From positions 21,497,809-21,561,808 of the forward strand of contig NC_067197.1 of the NCBI RefSeq assembly GCF_000699445.3: DNA of 64,000 bases, given 5' to 3'. Source of the DNA: Schistosoma haematobium (taxonomy: Eukaryota; Platyhelminthes; Trematoda; Strigeidida; Schistosomatidae). Shown here one piece after another: positions 15,151-26,600 of the stretch. The position numbers were made by a program, and so were the translations under genes. Each line of letters begins with the position of its first letter. Positions within the stretch are counted from its first letter, which is position 1. The notes under the pieces were generated by a model. The model was given only the letters and a program-made list of their open reading frames with translations. It was not told where the DNA came from and did no database searches.

Positions 15151-17071
15151 TGCGGATGATGAGCGATTGGCAATGTGGAGATATGATGTGGTCTAGTGAA
15201 GCGATCCTATCGGTCATGCGTCACGATGACACAGGTATGTTGTGTTGTTCTTTTTTGTTTTTGTTTTTGTTAGTGATGTTTATTTGCTACTTGTGATACA
15301 ATGATATCATTACTGTCTGATGTTAGTTGGTGAGGAGATGGTGTTTATGCATTTTTGTTTTGTATTTCCTATTTCAGGTGTGTGTTGTGTGGTGTTGACT
15401 GAGTGATTTGTTCAAATGTACAGGAAAGAGGCAGTGAAAAACAGTGTGAATACGAAGGAATGCGACATAGAGTAGATGTGAGATTGTGAACTTGATATTG
15501 GATTGGCATATCGAGATTGTCTGTTGATTGTGCCAGGTATCGTGATGGTCGATGTGGTTGAGTTGAGTTTTCTACTTGTGAGAATTGTGAGGTGAGTGCG
15601 TCAATTTTCTGATGGTGTTGGTTTAGTTTGAATGATGCTAGATAACAGTGTTGATTAGTGATTTTCACCAAGATCTCTGAGGAATAGTTCTGACGATTGT
15701 TTTTATTTGACAGGTGATAGTGTGTGGATTGATGATGGGATTGGATAACGAAGAGAGAGTGAGAGAGAGAAAGAGGTGTGTGTGTGTGTGTGAGAGAGAG
15801 TATTTTGCGGATGATGAGCGATTGGCAATGTGGAGATATGATGTGGTCTAGTGAAGCGATCCTATCGGTCATGCGTCACGATGACACAGGTATGTTGTGT
15901 TGTTCTTTTTGTTTTTGTTTTTGTTAGTGATGTTTATTTGCTACTTGTGATACAATGATATCATTACTGTCTGATGTTAGTTGGTGAGGAGATGGTGTTT
16001 ATGCATTTTTGTTTTGTATTTCCTATTTCAGGTGTGTGTTGTGTGGTGTTGACTGAGTGATTTGTTCAAATGTACAGGAAAGAGGCAGTGAAAAACAGTG
16101 TGAATACGAAGGAATGCGACATAGAGTAGATGTGAGATTGTGAACTTGATATTGGATTGGCATATCGAGATTGTCTGTTGATTGTGCCAGGTATCGTGAT
16201 GGTCGATGTGGTTGAGTTGAGTTTTCTACTTGTGAGAATTGTGAGGTGAGTGCGTCAATTTTCTGATGGTGTTGGTTTAGTTTGAATGATGCTAGATAAC
16301 AGTGTTGATTAGTGATTTTCACCAAGATCTCTGAGGAATAGTTCTGACGATTGTTTTTATTTGACAGGTGATAGTGTGTGGATTGATGATGGGATTGGAT
16401 AACGAAGAGAGAGTGAGAGAGAGAAGAGGGTGTGTGTGTGAGTGTGAGAGAGAGAGTATTTTGCGGATGATGAGCGATTGGCAATGTGGAGATATGATGT
16501 GGTCTAGTGAAGCGATCCTATCGGTCATGCGTCACGATGACACAGGTATGTTGTGTTGTTCTTTTTTGTTTTTGTTTTTGTTAGTGATGTTTATTTGCTA
16601 CTTGTGATACAATGATATCATTACTGTCTGATGTTAGTTGGTGAGGAGATGGTGTTTATGCATTTTTGTTTTGTATTTCCTATTTCAGGTGTGTGTTGTG
16701 TGGTGTTGACTGAGTGATTTGTTCAAATGTACAGGAAAGAGGCAGTGAAAAACAGTGTGAATACGAAGGAATGCGACATAGAGTAGATGTGAGATTGTGA
16801 ACTTGATATTGGATTGGCATATCGAGATTGTCTGTTGATTGTGCCAGGTATCGTGATGGTCGATGTGGTTGAGTTGAGTTTTCTACTTGTGAGAATTGTG
16901 AGGTGAGTGCGTCAATTTTCTGATGGTGTTGGTTTAGTTTGAATGATGCTAGATAACAGTGTTGATTAGTGATTTTCACCAAGATCTCTGAGGAATAGTT
17001 CTGACGATTGTTTTTATTTGACAGGTGATAGTGTGTGGATTGATGATGGGATTGGATAACGAAGAGAGAGT

Positions 17072-17108
<37 letters not shown>

Positions 17109-19095
17109 TATTTTGCGGATGATGAGCGATTGGCAATGTGGAGATATGATGTGGTCTAGTGAAGCGATCCTATCGGTCATGCGTCACGATGACACAGGTA
17201 TGTTGTGTTGTTCTTTTTTGTTTTTGTTTTTGTTAGTGATGTTTATTTGCTACTTGTGATACAATGATATCATTACTGTCTGATGTTAGTTGGTGAGGAG
17301 ATGGTGTTTATGCATTTTTGTTTTGTATTTCCTATTTCAGGTGTGTGTTGTGTGGTGTTGACTGAGTGATTTGTTCAAATGTACAGGAAAGAGGCAGTGA
17401 AAAACAGTGTGAATACGAAGGAATGCGACATAGAGTAGATGTGAGATTGTGAACTTGATATTGGATTGGCATATCGAGATTGTCTGTTGATTGTGCCAGG
17501 TATCGTGATGGTCGATGTGGTTGAGTTGAGTTTTCTACTTGTGAGAATTGTGAGGTGAGTGCGTCAATTTTCTGATGGTGTTGGTTTAGTTTGAATGATG
17601 CTAGATAACAGTGTTGATTAGTGATTTTCACCAAGATCTCTGAGGAATAGTTCTGACGATTGTTTTTATTTGACAGGTGATAGTGTGTGGATTGATGATG
17701 GGATTGGATAACGAAGAGAGAGTGAGAGAGAGAAAGAGTGTGTGTGTGTGTGTGTGTGAGAGAGAGTATTTTGCGGATGATGAGCGATTGGCAATGTGGA
17801 GATATGATGTGGTCTAGTGAAGCGATCCTATCGGTCATGCGTCACGATGACACAGGTATGTTGTGTTGTTCTTTTTTGTTTTTGTTTTTGTTAGTGATGT
17901 TTATTTGCTACTTGTGATACAATGATATCATTACTGTCTGATGTTAGTTGGTGAGGAGATGGTGTTTATGCATTTTTGTTTTGTATTTCCTATTTCAGGT
18001 GTGTGTTGTGTGGTGTTGACTGAGTGATTTGTTCAAATGTACAGGAAAGAGGCAGTGAAAAACAGTGTGAATACGAAGGAATGCGACATAGAGTAGATGT
18101 GAGATTGTGAACTTGATATTGGATTGGCATATCGAGATTGTCTGTTGATTGTGCCAGGTATCGTGATGGTCGATGTGGTTGAGTTGAGTTTTCTACTTGT
18201 GAGAATTGTGAGGTGAGTGCGTCAATTTTCTGATGGTGTTGGTTTAGTTTGAATGATGCTAGATAACAGTGTTGATTAGTGATTTTCACCAAGATCTCTG
18301 AGGAATAGTTCTGACAATTGTTTTTATTTGACAGGTGATAGTGTGTGGATTGATGATGGGATTGGATAACGAAGAGAGAGAGAGAGAGGGAGAGAGAGAG
18401 AGAACGAGGGAGTGGTTTGCATGCGTATTGGGCTTATGGATACGCTGAACTGAAGTTTGAGTTGACTGTTCATCGCTTTTCATATTTAGTGGTATGACGA
18501 TACAGTGTGGTACTTATATTACTGATGTATTGTATCCATGTGTCTAGCTAGATGAATACAGAAACTTTTGGATGATACGACAAAATACCCATGAGATTTT
18601 TGTTAGGTTTATTAATTTCCACGAATGGTTACTGAATGCCTTAAAGTTTGATTATTAACTAACTTTAACAGGCAGTCACGATTATTTAAATGTTTCAGTT
18701 TCCCTCAGGTTTAAGTGTAGTAAATTTGAATGAATTAGGTATCGTCTGCTATTCAGTTGAAGTTATAACTTCGTCTTCACGAATACAAATTTGTAAACAT
18801 GTTGCTCTCTCAATTCAAAGTTTAATGCGAAGCTATGTTGTTTGTATAAAACAATAATTGATTCACACATTATTCCTCGAATTTTTCCCAGTGGGATGCA
18901 CCAAGTTATGTATGTATTCTGGTTTATTTGAGTGCTGATCCATTTGTGACTTATGAACATTTTAGACAGATCTAGGAATTCCTAGTGTGTACATTACATT
19001 TGCTACTATTATATTTGATGGATTCCCCTATTTTACACGGTTGAAATGTGTTTTGCTTTTACGTTTATCTGGTGAGGTATAGTGAGGCATGTTGG

Positions 19096-19130
<35 letters not shown>
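19096..19130. repeat. (ATA)n trinucleotide microsatellite
   Basis: About eleven uninterrupted AAT/ATA triplets follow GTTGG and precede CCTTAACC. Confidence 0.95.
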
Positions 19131-19506
19131 CCTTAACCATCTCAGTTCATGAATTTCTGTTATTACTAAAGAAACAATGCGCCTAATTCAAAGGAAAAAA
19201 AACAATCATACTTGGTCTATTTTACATAATTTAAATATTTGTACATGTTGTAATTAAGTAGAAATTCTATTTAGGAAATTGTATGAAAAGATCAGATGAA
19301 ACGCATTGATTTATTAAAAGTCCATTGAAAGGAATTATTGACGAAAAGAAAAATATTTCATCAATTTTTCTTCTACATAGAATCATTTGATGATAAATAT
19401 ATGTAGTTTAGAAAACAAAATTTTTTTTCACTTTCTGAACACCCCAATTTATATTTTTACAGTAGATCTCTACAGAACAGTTTATTTTGCATTTAATTTG
19501 ATAATA

Positions 19507-19512
19507 TTTATT
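19507..19512 (-). terminator. Candidate polyadenylation signal of the transporter gene
   Basis: AATAAA on the minus strand, about 72 nt beyond the stop codon at 19,584-19,586. A second AATAAA is at 19,486-19,481. Position and orientation fit a short 3' UTR; actual use is inferred. Confidence 0.4.
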
Positions 19513-19583
19513 ATGAATAAATTATAATCACAATAGGTTTAATTAGTGTGAGCTAGAAGAAAATCTAAGTACACTTAAAATAT

Positions 19584-20602
19584 TTAACATTTTAATTTGT
19601 TTAAATAATATGCAACAAATGGAAAAAATAATGCACAAATTGAAGTGTAAATAAATGCTATAAAAAATAATGTGCGTGCTTTAAAATATTGTAATAGTAA
19701 ACCCCATATTAATCCACCTAAACTACTGCTTAAACCATACATAGTACTTGTTAGTATAGCTTGTAAACTAGCTAAAATTTGATAATTCTCATTTATTTTT
19801 TCAAAACTAACTTTTTCTGTTTGTAATAATAAAGCATTCATTAAGATTGGATAAGATATACCGTAAGCAATTTCACCAATTAAGAGATACCAATAATTTG
19901 TTGAATGAGTATAAAATATGAAATGTATAGTTAACATAATTTGTGAAATTACTTGACATGCAATCACACCAAGGCGTTTTACAGTGATACCTGAAATAAA
20001 TAATAATGTTGGTATTTCTACAATAATAGCTATAGTTGTTAATAAACCTAGGAAATAATGTGGTACATGATAGATCGTGGTGAGAATAAGGTAATTATAT
20101 TCACCAACAAATGATATAATCAAACCAGTCATAAATGCAACCACTAAACACTGAATCATTGTTGGTGAACGTATTGCTGTGGTTAATGCTTTTGTAAAAT
20201 GTGTTTCTACAGATTTTGTATTATCATAGTTACAAAATATTGATGCAATTGTGCCAATGCCAACTGATAATGAAGCGATTATAATTGCTGGTATATAATT
20301 CGGATTCACTGAGTTGATATTTAATGAATTATTAGTATAGTATAAAAGATTCAGATTTGTTTCATTTATTGTATGATGATAATTTATTGGTGTATACTGA
20401 TATACTGCAAAACCAGTTAATAGAGAACCAATCATAAAACCAAATGATCCTAGTGCTCTTGATCTACCGTAGAAATGTGCCTTTCCTGATCCAAGTATTG
20501 AAAATGTTACTGAATCTAGTAGATTTGAAATTGGTGCATGAGCTGAGCTAACTAAACAGCGTAGAATTAAAACGAATATCACAACTGACCATGATGCATC
20601 CT
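19584..20602 (-). CDS. Transporter exon 5 (residues 239-577, TM4-TM12, stop)
   Basis: Acceptor ATACAAACCAG ends at 20,603. The phase-1 join gives Q239, then DASWSVVIFV opens TM4. Nine hydrophobic segments follow, with YGRSRALGSFG at 283-293 before TM5, and TAA at 19,586-19,584 after YYLNKLKC. It is the largest intact coding exon in the window. Confidence 0.92.
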
Positions 20603-23600
20603 CTGGTTTGTATTTATTTAAATAGATTAAAAAGAATAAACTAATTATGTTTAAAATATAAATTAATAAATGTTAATAATCAAATGTAAGATATAAATTT
20701 ACTGTGTTCTGAATACTCTAAATCCGATTTCAAAAATCTATTCTTTTATTTATCGTACAAACAAACGTAAAATCTAAAAAAGTATTAAATACTTATGAGA
20801 TGCAGTCTATTAATGAACAAAATATCAGTGAAGAAACTCTTAGACACTTTACATGATCGATACCATCTATTTTTGGATAGATTATCATCAAGCTTCATAT
20901 ATAAAACAAATAATTTCTCAAAAGAGTTGATTATGCTAAAGTATTAAAAATTTGACAACCATTACGACTGGGATAGATGACTGATTAATTGAATTGAATG
21001 GAAACAGTTAATAATTAGATAAAGCTACATGATCCTCACACTGATCAACCATTTCACCTATCGAAATCATACCTGAATTTTGTAAGTTAAATCACCACAC
21101 TTAATGGATTCAGTCTCTATGTATAGATCAAACATAAATGTTAGTTTGCAGGAATATCACGAAAGTTTAGTTTTTGCAAACTAATAAAAATAATGAAAAT
21201 ACAGAACCTGAAATTTCTAGTGAAGTACTATATATGTAAGAAAAAATGACTGGTGATATAATAATTTAGGGTTTTAAACTAATTGTTTATATATGAAGTC
21301 AGTTTGTAGTGAACAAAACACGAGTGGGAACAATCGAATGTATTTAACACACAATTACAGGACTTGTGAGTAAAATCTAGCAATCATAAAGTAAATGCTT
21401 AATTTGCAAAATGTTCATCGATTGTCTCAAAATGACTCAGACTTCTTTGTTCTTGCATTTTCATACAAATTGCATCTTGTTTCCATTCTTTACTGTTCGA
21501 TCCTCTTGTCTCTCTACTTCCAGACCTTCTGTTTACTACTAACATCATATACTACTTATGTCAATATAAGTAGCACACACCACAAGTTAACTAAATTTAT
21601 CATTATACGGTGGTTATTACTTTCACATGTTGACACTGACTTTAATAAACCATCCAGCTCAGGGAACACAACATCAAAATCCTTATTATGTTTTTATGTA
21701 GAGTTGGATAAAATATACATATATTGTAATTCTGATGTTAAATGAAATAGACTGGAATTAATCACAGCATCAATTCTTATCTGACACTAAGTCTAAAGCT
21801 CAATGTCAGTGGATACTCTTCATATTTCTATTTCATTTGTTTGTTTTTAAATTTTTGTATGTTCCACGTTCCAATGCTAATAGTGTTATTTTTTTAATTC
21901 TTTGTCCTAGTTTTCATTACTATCTAGCCAGTAATATGAAGTGTAACAATTTAAGCTAATACACAATTGTTTTATACTCTATATGATCAGCCGATAAATA
22001 TACCATTAAAAAAGCTCTAAAAATTTTCATTCAGATGTTAAAAATTAAAAAAGGACAGAATAAATTCTTAGTTATTAAGGTAAGTTCAGCAATTCCCTTG
22101 AAAAGAAGAAAAAAGAATGTACATACAGAATAATGGTTAGAATAGATTATTTTATTATCACAATTTACATCATGGACTAATCTTAGTTAAAGCTCCACCA
22201 GAAACCAAGAAGCAGCGAACAGGTTTGTCATCCTAGTATGGACCTCAGCGGTTTTAATCAACAACCCCACTAGTGTCTAACTTCTAGATGCAATTCTAGG
22301 GGTCCTAGTGAGAACCTGTGACCAGTGGAGTGTAAGTATCTTTAGTGTGAATTGGGTACCGACCCAAGAGAATGGGAGATAGTTGTGCAATGTTGTGAAC
22401 TGATTGGAGTTAGACATGCATACTATTGGTCACTGGCCGAGTAATCTAGAGGTCGATCATTTTCGAGGAAATCGAAAATCCTGGGTTCGATTCATAAAAA
22501 GGTAATCAATCCGAACTCGTTATTAGTCCCCTAAAGAGATGAAAAACCATCCATTGCTTTTAGTTTTTCAACCGTATTCTAACTAGGATCAATCCATAAT
22601 ATGTGCTATGAAAATTAACTGTTAACTCAAACATTTCGAAACAAATAGTGTATTGATCAAGAGGATAAAACTACTCTGATGAACAATTTTATCACTTAGT
22701 AAACTGCTAAAACTTTATTGAAATAGCTTTTTTAAAGTGATGAGTAAAATCATTTCAGCTTTTAGAGATTGAATTGTAAATTTTATTTTTATCCTTATTT
22801 TCCAATAAATCATGACGTCAAGAAAGACTTGATTTCAATGAAAGGTGGCATACCAGCTGATAAGGTTATAAGCCTGTATCAATTGAGCTGGTCGAAACGA
22901 GTGTTACAAATACATAACCATAATCTATTTCGACGGGTGAAGCTTTCGGGTGTAGAAGTAGGTTAAAAGAAGGGTAAAGGCAACCAAACCGAGATATGGT
23001 ATCAGTCTTTGAAATCACTGACTACCGAAATAAGTTGTCTTAATAAGTGCAGACTACTTAGTTGGAGTCGCTGTCAAAACCGTTATCAGTAGTTGGAGAC
23101 TGAATTTTTATAAGCATGAAAATGCATTTACTCTTTATCTTCTCGGTCTTAAATTCAATCCCGCTTTCATACATACCTTTCCATTTTGCCTTTTCGAATC
23201 ATATTGTCAATATATAGTCTTTCTAATCATAATTGCCACTACATTTTTGATCTATTTTATCATTAACCCTGTTATTTTTTATCTAATTGTGATAGTGTAG
23301 TATGGCTCGCTGTTCATGGTGTCTGTCTATCTATCCCAACAAAGTCAGTCTATGGCCAGCACGATATTATCTAATTATAGTCATCTGCCTGCATTAAAGT
23401 AATTACAAACATTGAATAATTCAAACAAGAGTTGGTTACGCCCATACTAAACAGAATGAAAGGAAACTGTTTTAATATTTGTGGAGTAATTAGCTTTACT
23501 TACGTATATGCTCGCAAACAAGTGGCGCACAATCAGATCCATCCGATGTTTCAATTTCTACACAACTAAGTTGAATTGTTTTATTAATTGGGAACTTCTG

Positions 23601-26600
23601 TTGTACATGTATTGACAGATGATATGAATGATTTTTATCTCCAACATAAACTCTTGATAATTTGTGAGAATTAAAAGCTTTTAGGTAATAATTCTTTTCT
23701 GATATAATGAGATTTTCATTGGATGTACACTGTTTTAAAACCATTGGCCAACATGGCGGTATATTTAATCCATCAATAAAAAGTGTCCTGTCAAATTGTT
23801 GAAAAGTCCAGTGAATACGTGGAATTTAGTCATATTAACATAAATCATTTATGAAATACATACATTCTTCCTCAATCGTTTGTGGGGTCACTACTAGTAT
23901 CAACTCTGAGTATCGTTGGAGTGTTGGGAGTGGGATTGGCAACACGTAATAACCAGTGAAAATCAATAAAACTTCGCCCTGAGAGTTGATGGGTCTTCAT
24001 TTAAAAGAGTTGTTAGGGTTTGTGATGAAGCCCGAGATTTTATGGAAGCTACAAAGCCAACACAACTTCTGACAGGCTGAGTAACAACAAATATGAGTAG
24101 ATGAGAAATCCGAATTATGTGTTATCGGTAGAGTCATTCAAACATACACTGAAATAAGAAGATGCATTTTGGCTCTGCTTAGGATAAATAAAACTCATTT
24201 GAAACAACCTAATGTACAGAGGATACTAACTTCAAGAGAGCAGACATCCAGTGCAACACACCCACTACCGATGATGGTAGAGGTTATAAAGACCAGTTAT
24301 ATGGGGATCTGTAGATCATTCTACAGAAATGCCAATGAAAAGACGATAATTCTGATGAAAAACCCAAATGCCGAGTCAGGATATACAATACAGAGTAAAT
24401 TATACTCATACACATACACCATGAATATTGAATAATAATCAAGCTTCTATATGATCAAGGAAGTCACTATAATAGGTTTCATTCTAATTGTATACAAAAT
24501 GGTATAAGAACAATGAAGTTTTATTTCAAATTACGAATGTTATTGATGATGTTTGGTGTCCGTTAATTATTGATATCAATAGGTAGAAATTGCTCAGTTT
24601 AATTGTACAGCATTGGATACCGGATTAGTGGTCTAGTGGTTAAGTATTCGAGAGTGAAACAAGGTTTCTGGTTAGATTCCAGCATGCAGGATCGTGAATA
24701 TGCACTGCTGGAGAGTCCCATATTGTCATGAAACGGCGATCCAATGTTTCTGAGTTTTTATTGGTTGACTAACTTGGATCGATTCACGATTTCAATGAAA
24801 AAGATTTATCTTAACTGTAAATTCTAATTAATTAGGATTTGTTACGACTTATAGAAGATAATGGATATCCCTACAGTTTCAGTGGAGTCGGCTTCTTCTT
24901 CTACTGATTGTCATTCTTACAGTTTAAATAAAAATAAATCTCCATGCAAACATATTTACCTCAATTTTAAAATTTTCATTATATTACTTTTTCATTGTTA
25001 AGTAACTGACATATGGTTTCTAAATTGTGATTCAACAGGTTTTCTGTAGCATATTAAATTTCAGTTGATTACTTGGATCTAATATTCTTTCAAAAAACTA
25101 AACCTCTGGAAAATGGTAGTGTTAGTGCACAATCAGAACGATTCAAAACAAGACAGTAACGAAATGAATGTTATGATTCAGGAAAAAATGTGCCTATAAT
25201 ATTGCATCTTGGTATTATCTAACCTTCAGCGAGTTTATATTTAATTATAGTTTATTGAAGAAAACATTGCGTTCAAAAGACGTCGAAATATACTTCGGTA
25301 TACTAGTAAATATTAGTAGGTTTATAAAAACACTTTGACTGCATAATATTAAGTCCGATTATTAGTTGACGGTACCGTGAATTCAACATCTTAGATATAA
25401 GTCAGTTTTTTATTATAAGCTGAAATAAATTGTGTACTCTTGAAACTAGGTTACTAATTACGTGAGACAGTCGTAAGGAGACGGATATAACGAACACTCA
25501 CTGAAAGTCTTTATCGACCGGTTATTCGTTCATGAATAATTCACACAGTATGACATTCTTCTCGATATATTTCTAATATCATGGTGACTAAAATTTGTAC
25601 TTCAAATGTTTGGACTTCGGTATCAATCCAAAATGGCATTCAGTAATCGGATAATATGTATTTGGGCAATTCAATAATGAAAACTCCAATATATATATCT
25701 GTAAACTAATCGATAAAAATTGTATATATTGGAAATAGCTAAACACTGTTTAATTCTGAATTAAATTGCTACTATCTATTAGCCTTAAAAGTATTTCATG
25801 TGTTCCAAACGTTTTCGAGGATGCCAGTATGTTTGTGACAATTCATTTAGAGCACGTGAATGAGACAGATATATTGGTAAACTGTGTAGAAATGTCAGTT
25901 AAGACAGTTTTGGAAAAGGATTCGGACTCAATGTGTACTAATTGAGTGGTCCTGGGTTTAACAGTGCTTTGAATTGTGTGTATGTGGGATGCAAAAAAGT
26001 CTCTGAACAGAAAAGACATCATTTTGAAGGTTCTCAAAACTTCTTTTTAGTGATTTTCTGACTGAAGTCAGTTTATGGTAGTCAATGATCGAGTTCAAAA
26101 AATCATTAGGTTTTTGTATTTTAGGTAGAGTGGAGCCAGTTTATGATGAAAACTCACCACCAAAAGAAAGAAATGAAACTACAATTTAGAAATGGTAGCT
26201 ATAACATGAGAAGACAAATAAATGGTGAGGTGTTATAATAAATGAGATAGCGAAGGTTTTGAACTAATCTTATGAGCCGAACAAAACCATTTAGATCATA
26301 TTAGATAAATAAAGAGATCAGAAAACATTTCAGTTTAAATACATGGAGATCATGTTGTTTATTGCTAGGAATTGTACTTAATCTAGGCTCGTTAATTCTT
26401 AATTGAAAAAGAAAGGTTGAAAAACATGACAACTTGAATCAGTGATTTAACTAACCTTGTCTCAGAAATAACTAAAACTTAGTCTAATCTGAACATAAAC
26501 TCACTTTACGAACCAAAGTATCAGTTACACAGATTATACTTTACATTCAGTTCGGTAGTACATTTACAACTTTATATTATGTACAGTGCAAAAGTAGTTA

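Larger units (their letters stand above)
1..18405 (+). repeat. Tandem array of a ~648-bp unit, about 28 copies
   Basis: The same unit repeats head to tail from the left edge (which begins inside a unit) to about 18,405. The motif TATTTCCTATTTCAG recurs so that unit landmarks fall at about 491, 1143, 1791, 2424, 3068, 3712, 4363, 5003, 5652, 6299, 6944, 7587, 8232, 8879, 9529, 10176, 10823, 11477, 12123, 12773, 13420, 14069, 14721, 15369, 16023, 16680, 17332 and 17990. Spacing is 633-658 bp, mean 648. A 303-bp segment of each unit encodes an identical 100-residue minus-strand translation in all 28 copies, so non-microsatellite sequence is essentially invariant. Length changes lie in a (GA)n tract and in a T-run broken by G. 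The plus strand is strongly G/T-rich and C-poor. I do not recognise the unit as a named satellite. Copy number may be compressed or expanded by assembly. Confidence 0.97.
18406..19583. other. Unique flank between the array and the transporter gene
   Basis: The array stops inside its GA tract at about 18,405 and gives way to unrelated AT-rich sequence. No gene is visible. It holds an (ATA)n microsatellite at 19,096-19,130. Its right end is the probable 3' untranslated region of the minus-strand transporter, with AATAAA signals (read on the minus strand) at 19,512-19,507 and 19,486-19,481. Confidence 0.6.

Noticed and set aside
491..17990. Treating each minus-strand open frame of the tandem array as a separate protein gene family
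   Set aside because: The frame is shifted in about half the units, crosses a slippage-prone GA tract, is compositionally driven by the strand bias, and perfect unit identity gives no evidence of purifying selection.
1..18405. CRISPR-like array or ribosomal DNA
   Set aside because: Units are ~648 bp with no spacer structure and contain no recognisable rRNA sequence; the organism is eukaryotic.
21395..21745. 116-codon plus-strand open frame in intron 4
   Set aside because: No domain, low-complexity hydrophobic composition as expected of AT-rich DNA, and it lies inside the intron of a well-supported gene.
22850..22930. Second Penelope-type hammerhead (AGCTGATAAGG and GAGCTGGTCGAAACGAGTG)
   Set aside because: The CUGANGA core would be CTGATAA and no stem II pairing connects it with the GAAA part.
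24169..24435. 88-codon plus-strand open frame before the 208-bp repeat
   Set aside because: It ends inside the 208-bp repeat, begins at a non-ATG codon and has no recognisable motif.
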